Shown: positions 1 to 9,973 of the stretch, piece after piece
Position numbering within the stretch: the stretch's first letter is position 1
How the letters are laid out: the number at the start of each line of letters is the position of its first letter
DNA from: Lactarius indigo
Lineage: Eukaryota > Basidiomycota > Agaricomycetes > Russulales > Russulaceae
Direction of reading: 5' to 3'
DNA length: 64,000 nucleotides
Assembly: GCA_025766275.1 (NCBI GenBank)
Contig: JAFKAC010000022.1
Coordinates: forward strand, 620,001-684,000
The notes under the pieces: generated by a model
Seen by the model: only the letters and a program-made list of their open reading frames with translations
The model's database searches: none
Told to the model about the DNA's origin: nothing
Program-made: the position numbers and the translations under genes

Positions 1-1140
1 CTGAGAGCGCCTTTGTTCTGGCTTGATCCATTTGGCACGTCTGATAGTTTTCTCAGGGAGCCTGTTGACCTCCTCTATCTCTCTGAGGTGTTTGTCGTTG
101 GATGGGTCGAAGGTGATCGGGATTCTAGGGACGACAATGGGGAAGGTAGTCTCTCTGACGTTGAGGCCCGAGTCGAGTTTTCTGGTGAATTCTAACTCGT
201 TTATTGGCGTTTTGAACCAGTCAGCGGCCTCCTTGGATGCTAGCTGAAGGATGAAACTCCCGTTCCTCAGTTTGATTACCTCTTCGACTCTTGCGCCTTC
301 TGGAGGGGTAGGGAGGGTTTCCGCCAGTATTTTGTCTGCACGCTCTTTGAGTTCGAAGGGGTTGAGGTAAGAGTCTTCGCCAGTGTCGGAGTCGAAGATG
401 ATTTGTCTGGCCTTGATGTCCCTGCTGATGTCCACGCCGACAAGGATGTCGTGAGGGGAGCGGCCAGCGTGGGTGCGGGTAGGTTGCTGGAGGGGGGGCG
501 CATATCCTCCCGTGACGTGTGCGGAGGTGAGAGCCTCCTTGTAGGAGCGGGCGGTGATGGCCGCCTGAGAGGTAGCCGTCGTGGCCTCCGTGATGCTTGA
601 CGCCATGTCCGAGGCCACCTTTTCTAGGGAGGCTGTCATCTCTCCTAGCGCAGATATAGCTTTCTGTAGCGAGGAGCGGTCAGCCATGGTGTCTTTGACT
701 ACTGCACTCATCTTTTCTAGCTCTTTTTGTATCGAGGACTCCAGCCGATCACCTATTTTCTGCGCCAGAGTGTCGGCCGTGGGGAGTGGTTGTTGTGAGG
801 TGGTATTCATGTCATGCATGAGGGCCGCCAAAGCTTGGAGGGATCTCGTCATCGCTTTGGGGGCGGAGTTGCTGTGCTTTTTAATGATCAGCATGAGGGT
901 TCGGAGGAGGGAAGAGGGCGTAGCGGAATTTTCTTCTATGAAGCAGTCTTCATCCCTTAGCACTTTCTTAGCTTCCGCCAGTGCGTTCAGGGGTTTGGGC
1001 TGTTTTTGGTCTGGGCTCAGAGCAGAAGCTGGGGAGCTGGGCTGGGTGTTTACTCTGGCTGATGACCTAGTTGTTCTGAGAGAGGGAGCTGGCGTGATTC
1101 GCCCTGAGGGGGCTGGGATGGTTACACCTTTGGGGGTCAT
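1..1140 (-). CDS. LINE ORF1 (gag-like) protein, C-terminus beyond window
   Basis: One uninterrupted reading frame of 380 codons runs from ATG at 1140 to the window edge, with an in-frame TAG seven codons upstream of the ATG. The protein starts with a Ser/Pro-rich segment, followed by a long charged helical region with likely coiled coil (IQKELEKMSAVVKDTMADRS). The C-terminal half resembles the folded part of basidiomycete LINE gag-like proteins: ILVGVDISRDIKARQI, then EEVIKLRNGSFILQLASKEA, then the VNRLPEKTIRRAKWIKP stretch. In that family ORF1 binds element RNA and supports target-primed reverse transcription. CCHC knuckles are expected further downstream but are not in the window. Family assignment is from memory of similar proteins, without a search. 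Confidence 0.65.
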   Translation of the reverse strand, partial: MTPKGVTIPAPSGRITPAPSLRTTRSSARVNTQPSSPASALSPDQKQPKPLNALAEAKKVLRDEDCFIEENSATPSSLLRTLMLIIKKHSNSAPKAMTRSLQALAALMHDMNTTSQQPLPTADTLAQKIGDRLESSIQKELEKMSAVVKDTMADRSSLQKAISALGEMTASLEKVASDMASSITEATTATSQAAITARSYKEALTSAHVTGGYAPPLQQPTRTHAGRSPHDILVGVDISRDIKARQIIFDSDTGEDSYLNPFELKERADKILAETLPTPPEGARVEEVIKLRNGSFILQLASKEAADWFKTPINELEFTRKLDSGLNVRETTFPIVVPRIPITFDPSNDKHLREIEEVNRLPEKTIRRAKWIKPEQRRSQ

Positions 1141-1331
1141 CCCGTCTGGTGGGGCGGATTTTTGCTCCTATGGAAGCTTTTTCTGAGGGGTGAGGGGAGG
1201 TCTAATAGTGCTAATACGAATGTGTGTAAAGTGTGTGTGTGTGTATTCCTTTCTGTGTTGTGTAGTGCTGCCTCTACCCCTAAGTCAAGGTGACGTGGCT
1301 TAGGTGGTGGTGGTTGCCAAGAAAGGAAGTC
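1..1331 (-). mobile_element. LINE-type non-LTR retrotransposon, 5' part (cut by window edge)
   Basis: This minus-strand element carries an open gag-like ORF1 at 1-1140 and a leader of about 190 bases (1141-1331) that includes a TG-rich run at about 1221-1246. Its 5' end meets ankyrin-coding sequence at about 1332: from 1333 onward the sequence matches ankyrin repeat 2 of genes B, C and D, while the sequence to the left does not. The element therefore truncates gene A. The zinc knuckles, ORF2 endonuclease/reverse transcriptase and 3' tail would lie left of the window, so the class is inferred from ORF1 alone. Confidence 0.65.
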
Positions 1332-1332
1332 C

Positions 1333-2069
1333 TTGCAGAGCTATTACATCAGCATGGCGCACTCGTGGATCTTGATCTTTCCGATAATAACCGAACTCTA
1401 CTGCAAGCTGCATCGGTGGATGGACTTGTCGACGTCGCGCGGTGGTTACTCGAACATGGCGCAGATCCGGATTCACAACAAACCAACCTTTGGACTCCAG
1501 TTAATTTGGCCGCAGCGTCCGGCCACCTGGAGATTGTTCGGATGTTACTAGGACGCGGCGTACGCATCAACGCTGCAAATGGCCTAGGCTACACACCATT
1601 GCACTGTGCATCGTTTCATGGTCACGTGGAGATCGTGAGGCTATTACTTCAACATGGGGCGGAAGTCGACACCCAGAATATGTATTACTCGACGCCATTA
1701 CACCTGGCACAAACTAAAGAGATTACCCGTCTACTGCTTGATCGTGGTGCAAACTCAAATGCCAAGGACGATTGTGGGGTGACTCCTTTGCATGGAGTGT
1801 CATTCTGTGGCAGAACAGAGACCGCGTGCCTGCTGCTCGACCGTGGCGCAATCGCAAATGCCGATGACAGCGATGGAAGAACTCCGTTGCATCTGGCATC
1901 ATACAGGGGCCAAACGGAGACCGTGCGCTTGCTGCTTGACCGTGGCGCGAGTGCGGGTGCCAAGGACAAGAAAGGAAGGACGCCATTGGAGGTGGCATCA
2001 GGAGAGGGAAAGAACGTGATCGTACAGATGCTGACGGAGCGTGGTGAGCAAATAGATAGAGTTCTATAG
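1333..2069 (+). pseudogene. Gene A: 3' fragment of a Goodbye-NACHT-ankyrin gene
   Basis: Only the end of the last exon remains, starting inside ankyrin repeat 2 (ELLHQHGALVDLDLSDN) and running through seven further repeats to TAG at 2067-2069. The Goodbye and NACHT parts are missing because the LINE 5' end lies directly upstream; they could lie left of the window beyond the element. The frame itself is open. Repeat 6 is three residues shorter than in C and D, a feature shared with gene B. The C-terminus ends EQIDRVL, seven residues beyond the stop used in B, C and D and like gene E, so A keeps the older end. Without a promoter or N-terminal domains it is unlikely to act as a receptor. Confidence 0.8.
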
Positions 2070-2338
2070 GTCACTTTACAACGGTATGTCAAGTCACCGT
2101 TATAATATGTGCGATCCCTTCTGCCAGTATTTATATAGGCACGCTTTGAATGTAGTACATATTACTATATTTTGAGTTGTCGCCACATACCGACAATGGG
2201 GAACGAGTGACCTACGATACAAGGGACATTTAAAGCAGAGCGATGGCACGCGGTCGGGCGGCGTGTGGGATGCTGTGCGTGGGCCGGGGCCACGCGTCGC
2301 TGGGCTACGCGCAGTTGAACATTGACAATAGTGTGTAA
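2070..2338 (+). other. Ankyrin-gene 3' flank joined to the last ~80 bases of a copper-ATPase copy
   Basis: Positions 2070-2255 hold the 3' flank of gene A; a piece around 2200-2245 recurs behind gene D (about 20510-20580) and in weaker form behind gene E (about 51515-51570). From about 2258 to 2338 the sequence matches the extreme 3' end of the ATPase pseudogenes at 9270-9350 and 16065-16146, including the final TAA. The rest of that ATPase copy has been deleted. Confidence 0.6.
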
Positions 2339-2961
2339 GATGTGGGTTTCGCTTGCTTACTGTGTTTTTACTACTACTGTAGAAGGTGTAGACGCTATCT
2401 ATATTTGCTTTTTCTCCGCGTGTTCTCTGTCTTTGTCACTCGCTCGCTCAACAACTCTCCCTTTTTTATATAATTTTTTTTTTTTTGGTTGTTTCTGTAG
2501 TGTTTCGTAGATAAGACTCTCAAAATGTCGGACTCCGTACGTAGCTGAGTGGTAGTGGTTTTTCGCGCCTAGAGACCAACATTATCCTCTATCATCGCCT
2601 TAAACTATCTAGCTACCTTTACTCTTTCTTGATTGAACCGAAGGAGTACCAATTCACTAATGGACCTAAATCGAGACCGCGAGTGTGAATCCCAGCCAAT
2701 CATCATAACCGCAGCCTTTCCCGTGGAGGTACCCCAGCATCGAGAATTCGCTTATCTGTATCCCTCGACCTTAACATCCTTCACCGCACTCGAACCGTCC
2801 ATGTTAGCCAGTAGGATGCAGTGACCCCCTGCAATTAAGTCTGGCTTCGAAAAACAAAACAGTCCTGGGCACGCACGAGGTCGGGCTGTGTGGGCGTTAC
2901 CTGCCAAACCTATACAGTAACTGTACCCTCGGGCGCCTCTTCTCATTGCTGCTAAGTTACC
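2339..2961 (+). promoter_or_regulatory. Upstream region of gene B with conserved CCAATCATC box
   Basis: This 620-bp region is repeated almost unchanged ahead of genes C and D. It has a poly-T tract at about 2463-2487 and a CCAATCATC element at 2696-2704, 266 bp before the ATG. The same nine bases lie 266 bp before the C and D start codons and also before E and pseudogene G, whose upstream regions are otherwise strongly diverged. That persistence suggests a functional CCAAT-type element; binding by an HAP/NF-Y complex is an inference. A short frame at 2633-2824 is not kept in the C copy, so I do not call it a gene. Confidence 0.5.
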
Positions 2962-5900
2962 ATGTCTCAGACACTTCCCGCATCTTCCTCTTCTTCCAAT
3001 TTCCAGACCATATTTTATGCTTCCATCAAAGAGTATGAGAAGAAGACGAAGAAAGACCTTCTCGTGCATCCGCTGATGGTCCAGTTGCAGTCCTGCAACT
3101 CTCCCGCTGACGTTCTAACCGTCCTTCAAACTCAAGTCCAGCAGTTCGAGCAATCTACGTCCGCCGACGACAAACTGACAAAATGGTTGATTCCGACCGT
3201 CAACGTCCTTTATGCCTTCTCCGCCGCGCTTGGCGAGGGCGTCGGATTAGTGAATCCAATTCCGACAATCCTTCTACTACGATCTATGATCTGATATCAC
3301 ATCTCTAGGTGTTCTCACCTGCGAAAGTCATCTTCGCTGGTGCCGGGGTCCTCCTTTTGGTAGCTATTTATCCCGGATCTCCCTTACTTGGACTGTTCTG
3401 ATACCTGACCTACGTAGGCGGCAAAAGATGTCATCGCGAGCCAAGATGCGCTTATCGAGGTCTTCGACCGCATTGAGAGCTTCTTCAGACGGCTCGAGAC
3501 ATATACTGAGGTGCCGACGACGGAGGCGATGAAGGACACGATCGTGAAGATAATGGTCGAGGTGCTCGGGATTTTTGGGATTGTGACGAAGGAGATGAAG
3601 CAGGGACGAGCGAGTGAGTCGATCGCCGATGATACGTTGCTCGTCGCTGATAGATATTCAGAGAGATATCTGAAGAAATTGATTGGAAGGAAGGATGTGG
3701 AAGACGCGCTGGCCAGGCTGGATAAGTTGACGCAGCAAGAGGCCCAGATGGCGATTGTGCAAGTCCTGAAAATCGCACACGATGTCAAGGACGGTGTCGA
3801 AATCGTGGGCGACCAAGTCAACGTGGCTATTGAAGGTACGCTGAGCACTTCAGCTATCACAAACGTCATCTTAAACTGATATACGTCTAGATGGCAAGGA
3901 AACGAAGGCTCTGTTGCAACAGACGGCAAACAACATTGACAAAGATAGGCGTTCGTGATTCTTTAGCCCCGCTTCTTTGATTGTCGGACTGAAATGCGGC
4001 TTCAGGATGCCAGGTGCGGAAGGACCACCGAGCGTGGCTGTCTCCGCCAGACCCGTCCACTAATCAAAATATCGCGTGCACAACTCAACACGAAGGGACG
4101 GCAGCATGGTTCTTCCAAGGAAGTCTATTCTTGGAATGGAAATCCAAGTCGACCACATCACTGTTATGGATCCACGGTAAACGTGCGCGCTTCTGTCCCT
4201 TTACATATTCCCAGATCCTGATCGCGTCTAATGATGGTAGCGGGCTCAGGGAAGAGTATCCTTTGGTTCGTTGTCATTTGTCGCATTCACCCCTCAGCAA
4301 CTTACAACGCCAACTAGCTCCGCAATCATCCAAGACATCACTGCGTTGCGGGAGGCTGGACTGGCGTCGATGGCGTATTTCTATTTCGATTTCAAGGACA
4401 CCGATAAACAAAACATCCGCAACTTACTTCCCTCGCTTCTCACACAGCTCTCCGCTCGTTCTCATGGTCGTTGCAACATACTCTCCCGACTATATGAGGC
4501 ACATGACGATGGCGCCCATAAGCCCAGCACGAGTACGCTGATTGCGTGTCTTAAAGAGATGCTCGCACTACCTGACCAAGGCCCAATCTACATTATCTTG
4601 GATGCGCTAGACGAATGTCCCAATACCTCTGGGATTCCGTCCTCCCGCAAACAAGTCCTTGATCTCATAAAGGATCTTGTCGGCCTCCAACTTCCAAATC
4701 TTCATATATGTCTCACCAGCCGTCCGGAGATCGACATCCGAGCCGTGCTCGAGCCCCTAGCGTTTCAGCCGGTCTCGATTCACGAGGAAAGTGGACAAAA
4801 GAAGGATATTGAAGACTATATCCGATCTGTGGTCTACGCGGACTCGGATACAGCGATGAGGAGATGGAGGGACAAGGACAAGGAGCTGGTCATTGAGACG
4901 CTCACGGATAGAGCCGATGGAATGTAAGCGCACTCAAGGGTTTTGGGCACGGTCGCTGAGTATTTGACAGGTTCCGATGGGTGTTTTGTCAATTGGAAGT
5001 GTTGCAACATTGCCTTCCGCAGAGCATCAGGCGAACGCTCAACGAATTGCCGAAGTCTTTAGACGAGACATATGAGCGAGTGTTGAAGGAGATCGGGATG
5101 GCCAACCGAGATCACGCTCGACGTCTGTTACAATGTCTCACCGCGGCCGCTCGGCCGCTACGTGTTGAGGAGCTCGCAGAGATACTCGCGCTTGACTTTG
5201 AGGCGAAAGGAGCGACACCGAATTTGAAGGAGGATTGGCGATGGGAGGATCGACAACGGGCTGTGCTATCTACATGCTCAAGCTTGATCACCGAAGTCGA
5301 CGATGGTTATTCCCGGGTCATTCAGTTTACGCATTTTTCGGTGAAGGAATTCTTGACTTCCGATCGGCTCGCCGCTTCTAAGGGAGATGCTTCGTACTTT
5401 CATATCATTCCTGAACCCGCACACACGACTCTCGCGCAGGCTTGCTTGGGTATTTTACTCCAGTTGGACGGCAGCATCGACAATACACAAGTCGAAGATA
5501 GGTTCCCGTTGGCGAGATATGCGAGTCGGCATTGGGTGGAGCATGCGCAGTTTGGAACGGTGTCTTCACGCATAGACGATGGCATGCGGCGTCTTTTTGA
5601 TACGGCCAGGCCACATTTTACCGCGTGGCTCGAGTTCCACGACATCGACGAACTCTGGACTCGATTCGCAGATGGGTCTGTCAAACATCGTGGTTCTCCA
5701 CTGTATTATGCTTCGTTGTGCGGGTTTCGCAACCTGGCGGCACACATCACCGTCGAGCATCCGGAGCAAGTAAATGCGACGGGTGGCTTTAATCGCAGCC
5801 CACTGTCGGCGGCATTGTTCAAGAGACACTTCGACGTTGCAGAGCTATTACATCAGCACGGCGCAGTCGTGGATATTTATGGTTCCGATAATAACCGAAC

Positions 5901-6555
5901 TCCACTGCAAGCTGCATCGGTGGATGGACTTGTCGACGTCGCGTGGTGGTTACTCGAACATGGCGCAGATGCGGATTCGCAACAAACCGATCTTTCGACT
6001 CCTGTTAATTTGGCCGCGGCGATCGGCCGCCTGGAGATTGTTCGGATGTTACTAGGACGTGGCGTACGCATCAACGCTGCAAACGACGTAGGCAATACAC
6101 CATTGCACTTGGCATCGTTTCATGGTCACGTGGAGATCGTGAGGCTATTGCTCCAACATGGGGCGGAAGTCAGCACCCAGAATATGTGCTACTCGACGTC
6201 ATTACATCTGGCACGAACTAACGAGATTACACGTCTACTGCTTGATCGTGGTGCAAACTCAAATGCCAAGGACGATTGTGGGGTGACTCCTTTGCACCTG
6301 GCGTCGTTCTGGGGCAGAAGAGAGACCGTGCGCCTACTGCTCGACCGTGGCGCGACAGCAAATACCGATGACAACGACGGAATAACTCCGTTGCACCTGG
6401 CGGCATCCAGGGGCCAAACGGAGACCGTGCGCTTGCTGCTCGACCGTGGCGCGAGTGCGGGTGCCAAGGACAAGGAAGGAAGGACACCATTGCAGGTGGC
6501 ATCAGGAAAGGAAAGGAACGTGATCGTACAGATGTTGACGGAGCGTGGTGGGTAA
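2962..6555 (+). CDS. Gene B: Goodbye-NACHT-ankyrin STAND (NLR-like) protein
   Basis: Predicted cytosolic signalling ATPase of the fungal NLR-like class, thought to act in self/non-self recognition or regulated cell death; its ligand is unknown. Exons: 2962-3249, 3309-3359, 3418-3835, 3891-3950, 4006-4182, 4241-4265, 4318-4923, 4971-6555; all junctions are GT-AG and give 1069 residues. Residues about 10-125 form the Goodbye-type domain, with a hydrophobic FAGAGVLLL segment encoded by exons 2-3. NACHT follows: Walker A GKPGSGKS (330-337), Walker B LDALDEC (434-440), TSRP (473-476). A winged-helix-like region is followed by nine ankyrin repeats from about residue 784. Exon 6 is a 25-base microexon carrying most of the P-loop. 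Compared with A and E, a nonsense change removes the last seven residues. The frame is intact throughout. Confidence 0.88.
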
Positions 6556-7039
6556 ATGGATAGATTTCTATAGGTCACTTTACAACGGTATGCCAAGTCA
6601 CCGTGGTAGTATGGGCGATCCCTTCTGCCCCTATTCATATAGGCACGCTTGGAATGCATCACCGCCGCGCATCCTCGCGGCCATTCTGAAGACTCGGACG
6701 TTTCGCACTCTATTTCTGTTAAGTTTACTAGCTTTATTCTCGCCTTTACCTTACTTCTGTATACATTCTGCCTCAAACGCGAGTTATTTTGTTTCAGCCG
6801 CCAAAGGGGTCTCGCGCCGCCTTTTCCTACCCTTTCCAACTTCGCACCGCATCGCCTTTTGTCTCGGAGACTCATAAGACTTGTTTACTTTACTCCTTTC
6901 CCTTATTTTTATGTCTTTTCTATTGTTTCTCATACATCCGTCTATATGTCGTATTGCAACTAACAATACACTGGTCCTTGAGAGAGTACTACGTCTTGAA
7001 AAACATGTAACGATCAGCGAGAAGATGTCCAAGTGGAGT
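6556..7039 (+). other. 3' flank of gene B, no gene seen
   Basis: Contains the conserved NLR 3' flank (TATTCATATAGGCACGC-like segment at about 6632-6650), also present behind C, D and, on the other strand, F. It is then pyrimidine-rich sequence shared only with unit 2. Open frames here are short and differ between the copies. Confidence 0.5.
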
Positions 7040-9350
7040 AGCGCCGGAAGAGGGTCATTAACTAGGTCTGTGTCCGCCTGCTGTCCTCATCCAGGAAGTA
7101 TATCTGACATTAGTTTCGACGCTACGTTCACTTCGCCAACTCGTTCGGACGAGATCACTTTGAACTATGGAATGACGCACGCTCCCTGCGTGTCTACCGT
7201 TGAGACCGAACGAAAATGCCCGGTATCACTGGCGATGCGGTGGCCTTTATGACAGTCTTCGAGAGTCACCGCCTTACTCTCCTTGCTTCGGTATGGCGGT
7301 AGGAGAGAAGGGAACCAGCGCATAGTGCAGGGAAGTGTACTAGCTTTTGTACATAGTAATAGGCGGGGGCGAGAAAACAACCAAGCTGGCAGACTACATA
7401 GAGAATGGGTGGAAGTGCGAAGTGCTTCTCGATCCGGGATGAGGGATTCGCGTTTCTGAGGCGAGGTCGCAACGAGCGGGGCCCTCCCGGAGCGAGCTGA
7501 TGAAGGTCGAAAAACATGAAGCCCCATTATCGATCACTGGGCGTGGCAAGTGGGCGGTTCAAGGAACCTCCTAAGAGCTTGGGAAGACGCCGGACGGTGG
7601 CATGAAACAGAGAAGCGAGCACGTGCCGCTTCACGCACTATGCCGCGCCGCCACTCCTTCATCGCTCCGGCATAGACCGACCCAAACAGACAAAGTCACA
7701 TCAGCACGATCGCACCTCCAAGTCATATCTTACATCTCATAGTCACTTCAACATACCGGCATCACTCTCGGTTATCTCCTCGTTGCCAGAATCCCCACCC
7801 CAGCGTACAGTAGTTCTGGGTCTGCTTTATCGGAAGGCGTACAAGGCACCCAAGCACAAAACGGCAATCGTGGATGTACTTGTGACGCTAGGCACTCCTG
7901 CAACATATTTTCATTCCCAATTCACTCTCATTGCGGCCATGTTCGACCCGGTCACTAACGTACCCCCATTTGTCTTTCTCGATACTAGCGCGTGTTTGTA
8001 TCCCTTGGTCGTTATCAGGAGAACTCTGCCAAAGACAAGACCAGCTTGAGCGCAGCGCTCACTGATTTGATGGCACTTGCGCCCTCCATGGCAGTTGTCT
8101 ATACGGATGCTACGTGCACTCAGGAAAGAAGGATTTGACCGAGCTTTTGCAGATTGGGGATACGGTCAAGGTCGTGCCGGGTGACAACGTGCCGGCAGAC
8201 GGAACTATTGTGCGGGGCAGCTCGAGCATCGATGAGAGTGCCATCACGGGAACCCGTCCCGGTCCTCGAGCGAGTTGGGGATTCCGTGATGGGGCGATGG
8301 TCAATGGCCTCGACGCGTTCGACATGATGGTCATGCGGTCAGGAAGGGCACCGCACTGGTACAGATCGTCAAACTATCGAGGACGCCTAGACGTCCGAGG
8401 CCCCAATCGAAGCTTTCGCCGACCGCATCGCCGGCTACTTTGTCTCTACCGTAATATCTCTCGCGGCGATCATAGTCGGCATGTGCATTGGGGCGAAGAA
8501 CGGAATCCCGACCAAGGGCGGAGGCGAGCTGGAGGCGAGCCACAGCCTGAAACGCGTCGTGCTGGACAAGACAGCATCACGGGCCAAGTTGTGTGTGCGA
8601 CCGTCGCCGTCGCGGCCGAAGTACGTTTCGTTGCACAGACCGATATGAACTCGATGACGGACGACAGGCGCGCGTCTGCGCTCGTCGTTGTGTGCCAGGT
8701 CGGGATTGCACCTGGGGGCGTGTGGGTCGGTATGAGTCCCAAGGGCAAGGCGGCAGTCGTTGCGGAGCTGATGGAGAAGGACAACGGGGGTGTACCGATG
8801 GTGAGTGTCGGCTCGCTCTTCACGCTAACGGTACGATCAATGCAGGTCGGGGACAGGGATCAACGACTCGTCTGCACTCGCAGCGGCTACTGTCGGCATC
8901 ACGCTGTCGTCGGGGATGTCCGTAGCGACCGAAGCTGCGGACATCGTCCTGATGCGCTCTGACCTATTAGACGTAGTAGCCGCGCTCGGTCTTCAGCACG
9001 ATCCGACGCAACCTAGTCTGGGCGTGCGTTTACAACGTGCTCGGCATCCCGCTCGCCATGGGCCTGTTCCTCCCGTTCGGCTTGCACTTGCACCCGATTA
9101 TGGCTGGCGCGGTGATGGCGTTCGGCTCGGTCGGCGTCGTCACAAGCTCGTTGCTCCTCAAGTGGTGGGTACGCCCGCCGCAGAGCGTCATGCAGGACGA
9201 GGCAGCGGAGCTTATAGGTTCTGAGCCGCTGTGGATGACTGTGCGCGGGGTGGCGGGCGGTGGTGGGATGCTGTGCGTCAGTGGCTGCGCGTTGGCAGGG
9301 GCCACGCGTCGCTGGGCTACGCGCAGGTGAACATGGACAATAGTGTGTAA
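7040..9350 (+). pseudogene. Copper P-type ATPase pseudogene 1
   Basis: The copy aligns piecewise with the ATPase at 21545-24524, from the end of its exon 2 to its 3' end. Features: a heavy-metal domain whose CxxC reads GMTHAPC at about 7165-7185; a stop soon after; part of the transmembrane region (about 7760-8000); and an actuator segment where SAITGE has become SAITGT. Two internal deletions are decisive: the CPC ion-binding helix is gone (about 8490) and the nucleotide-binding domain after DKT is gone (about 8565-8575, where DKT runs straight into the later SITGQ segment). The frame shifts repeatedly. It cannot make a working pump. Unit 2 carries the same deletions. Confidence 0.85.
7286..7572 (+). 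other. ~280-bp block present only in ATPase pseudogene 1
   Basis: Pseudogene 2 runs directly from CTCTCCTT (14300-14307) to AAGAGCTTGGG, whereas unit 1 has about 280 extra bases between these anchors. It could be an insertion in unit 1 or a deletion in unit 2. I see no terminal inverted repeats, clear target duplication or recognisable coding content. Confidence 0.4.
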
Positions 9351-9707
9351 GATGTGGGTTTCGCTTGCTTGCTGTGTTTTTACTACTACTGTAGAAGGTG
9401 TAGACGCTATCTATATTTGCTTTTTCTCCGCGTGTTCTCTGTCTTTGTCACTTGCTCGCTCAACAACTCTCCCTTTTTTTTATATAATATTTTTTTTTGG
9501 TTGTTTCTGTAGTGTTTCGTAGATAAGACTCTCAAAATGTCGGACTCCGTACGTAGCTGAGTGGTAGTGGTTTTTCGCGCCTGGAGACCAACATTATCTT
9601 CTATCATCGCCTTAAACTAACTAGCTACCTTTACTCATTCTTGATTGAACCGAAGGAGTACCGATTGACTAATGGACCCAAACCGAGACCGCGAGTGTGA
9701 ATCCCAG

Positions 9708-9716
9708 CCAATCATC
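9708..9716 (+). promoter_or_regulatory. CCAATCATC box upstream of gene C
   Basis: Exact nine-base match 266 bp upstream of the gene C ATG, in the same position as in B and D. Confidence 0.45.
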
Positions 9717-9973
9717 ATAACCGCAGCCTTTCCTGTGGAGGTACCCCAGCATCGAGAATTCGCTTATCTGTATCCCTCGACCTTAAAATCCTTCACCGCA
9801 CTCGAACCGTCCATGTTAGCCAGTAGGATACAGTGACCCCCCGCAATTAGGTCTGGCTTCGAAAAACAAAACAGTCCTGGGCACGCACGAGGTCGGGCTG
9901 TGTGGGCATTACCTGCCAAACCTATACAGTAACCGTACCTTCGGGCGCCTCTTCTCATTGCTGCTAAGTTACC

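Larger units (their letters stand above)
2339..9350 (+). repeat. Tandem duplication unit 1 (gene B + ATPase pseudogene 1), 7012 bp
   Basis: The unit starts just after the ATPase-end TAA at 2336-2338 and ends at the equivalent TAA at 9348-9350. It repeats as 9351-16146. Homologous points are offset by exactly 7012 bp from the upstream leader through exon 4 of the NLR gene. The unit contains a promoter region with a poly-T tract, the seven-intron NLR gene, its 3' flank and a decayed copper-ATPase copy. Confidence 0.85.

Noticed and set aside
2633..2824. Short plus-strand frame in the gene B leader, also at 16438-16629
   Set aside because: The C copy has an in-frame stop and a changed end at the same place, so coding constraint is absent.
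2752..3069. Minus-strand frame of 105 codons overlapping the start of gene B, repeated at 9764-10081 and 16557-16874
   Set aside because: It is antisense to the promoter and first exon of the NLR genes and is conserved only because the whole unit is duplicated. No domain, and not found as a comparable frame at gene E.
4171..4182. GGTAAAC in gene B (GGCAAAC in C and D, GGGAAAC in E) as a donor site, implying GC or GG donors
   Set aside because: Using the GTGCGC/GTGTGC donor seven bases later works in all copies and restores the canonical GKPGSGKS motif.
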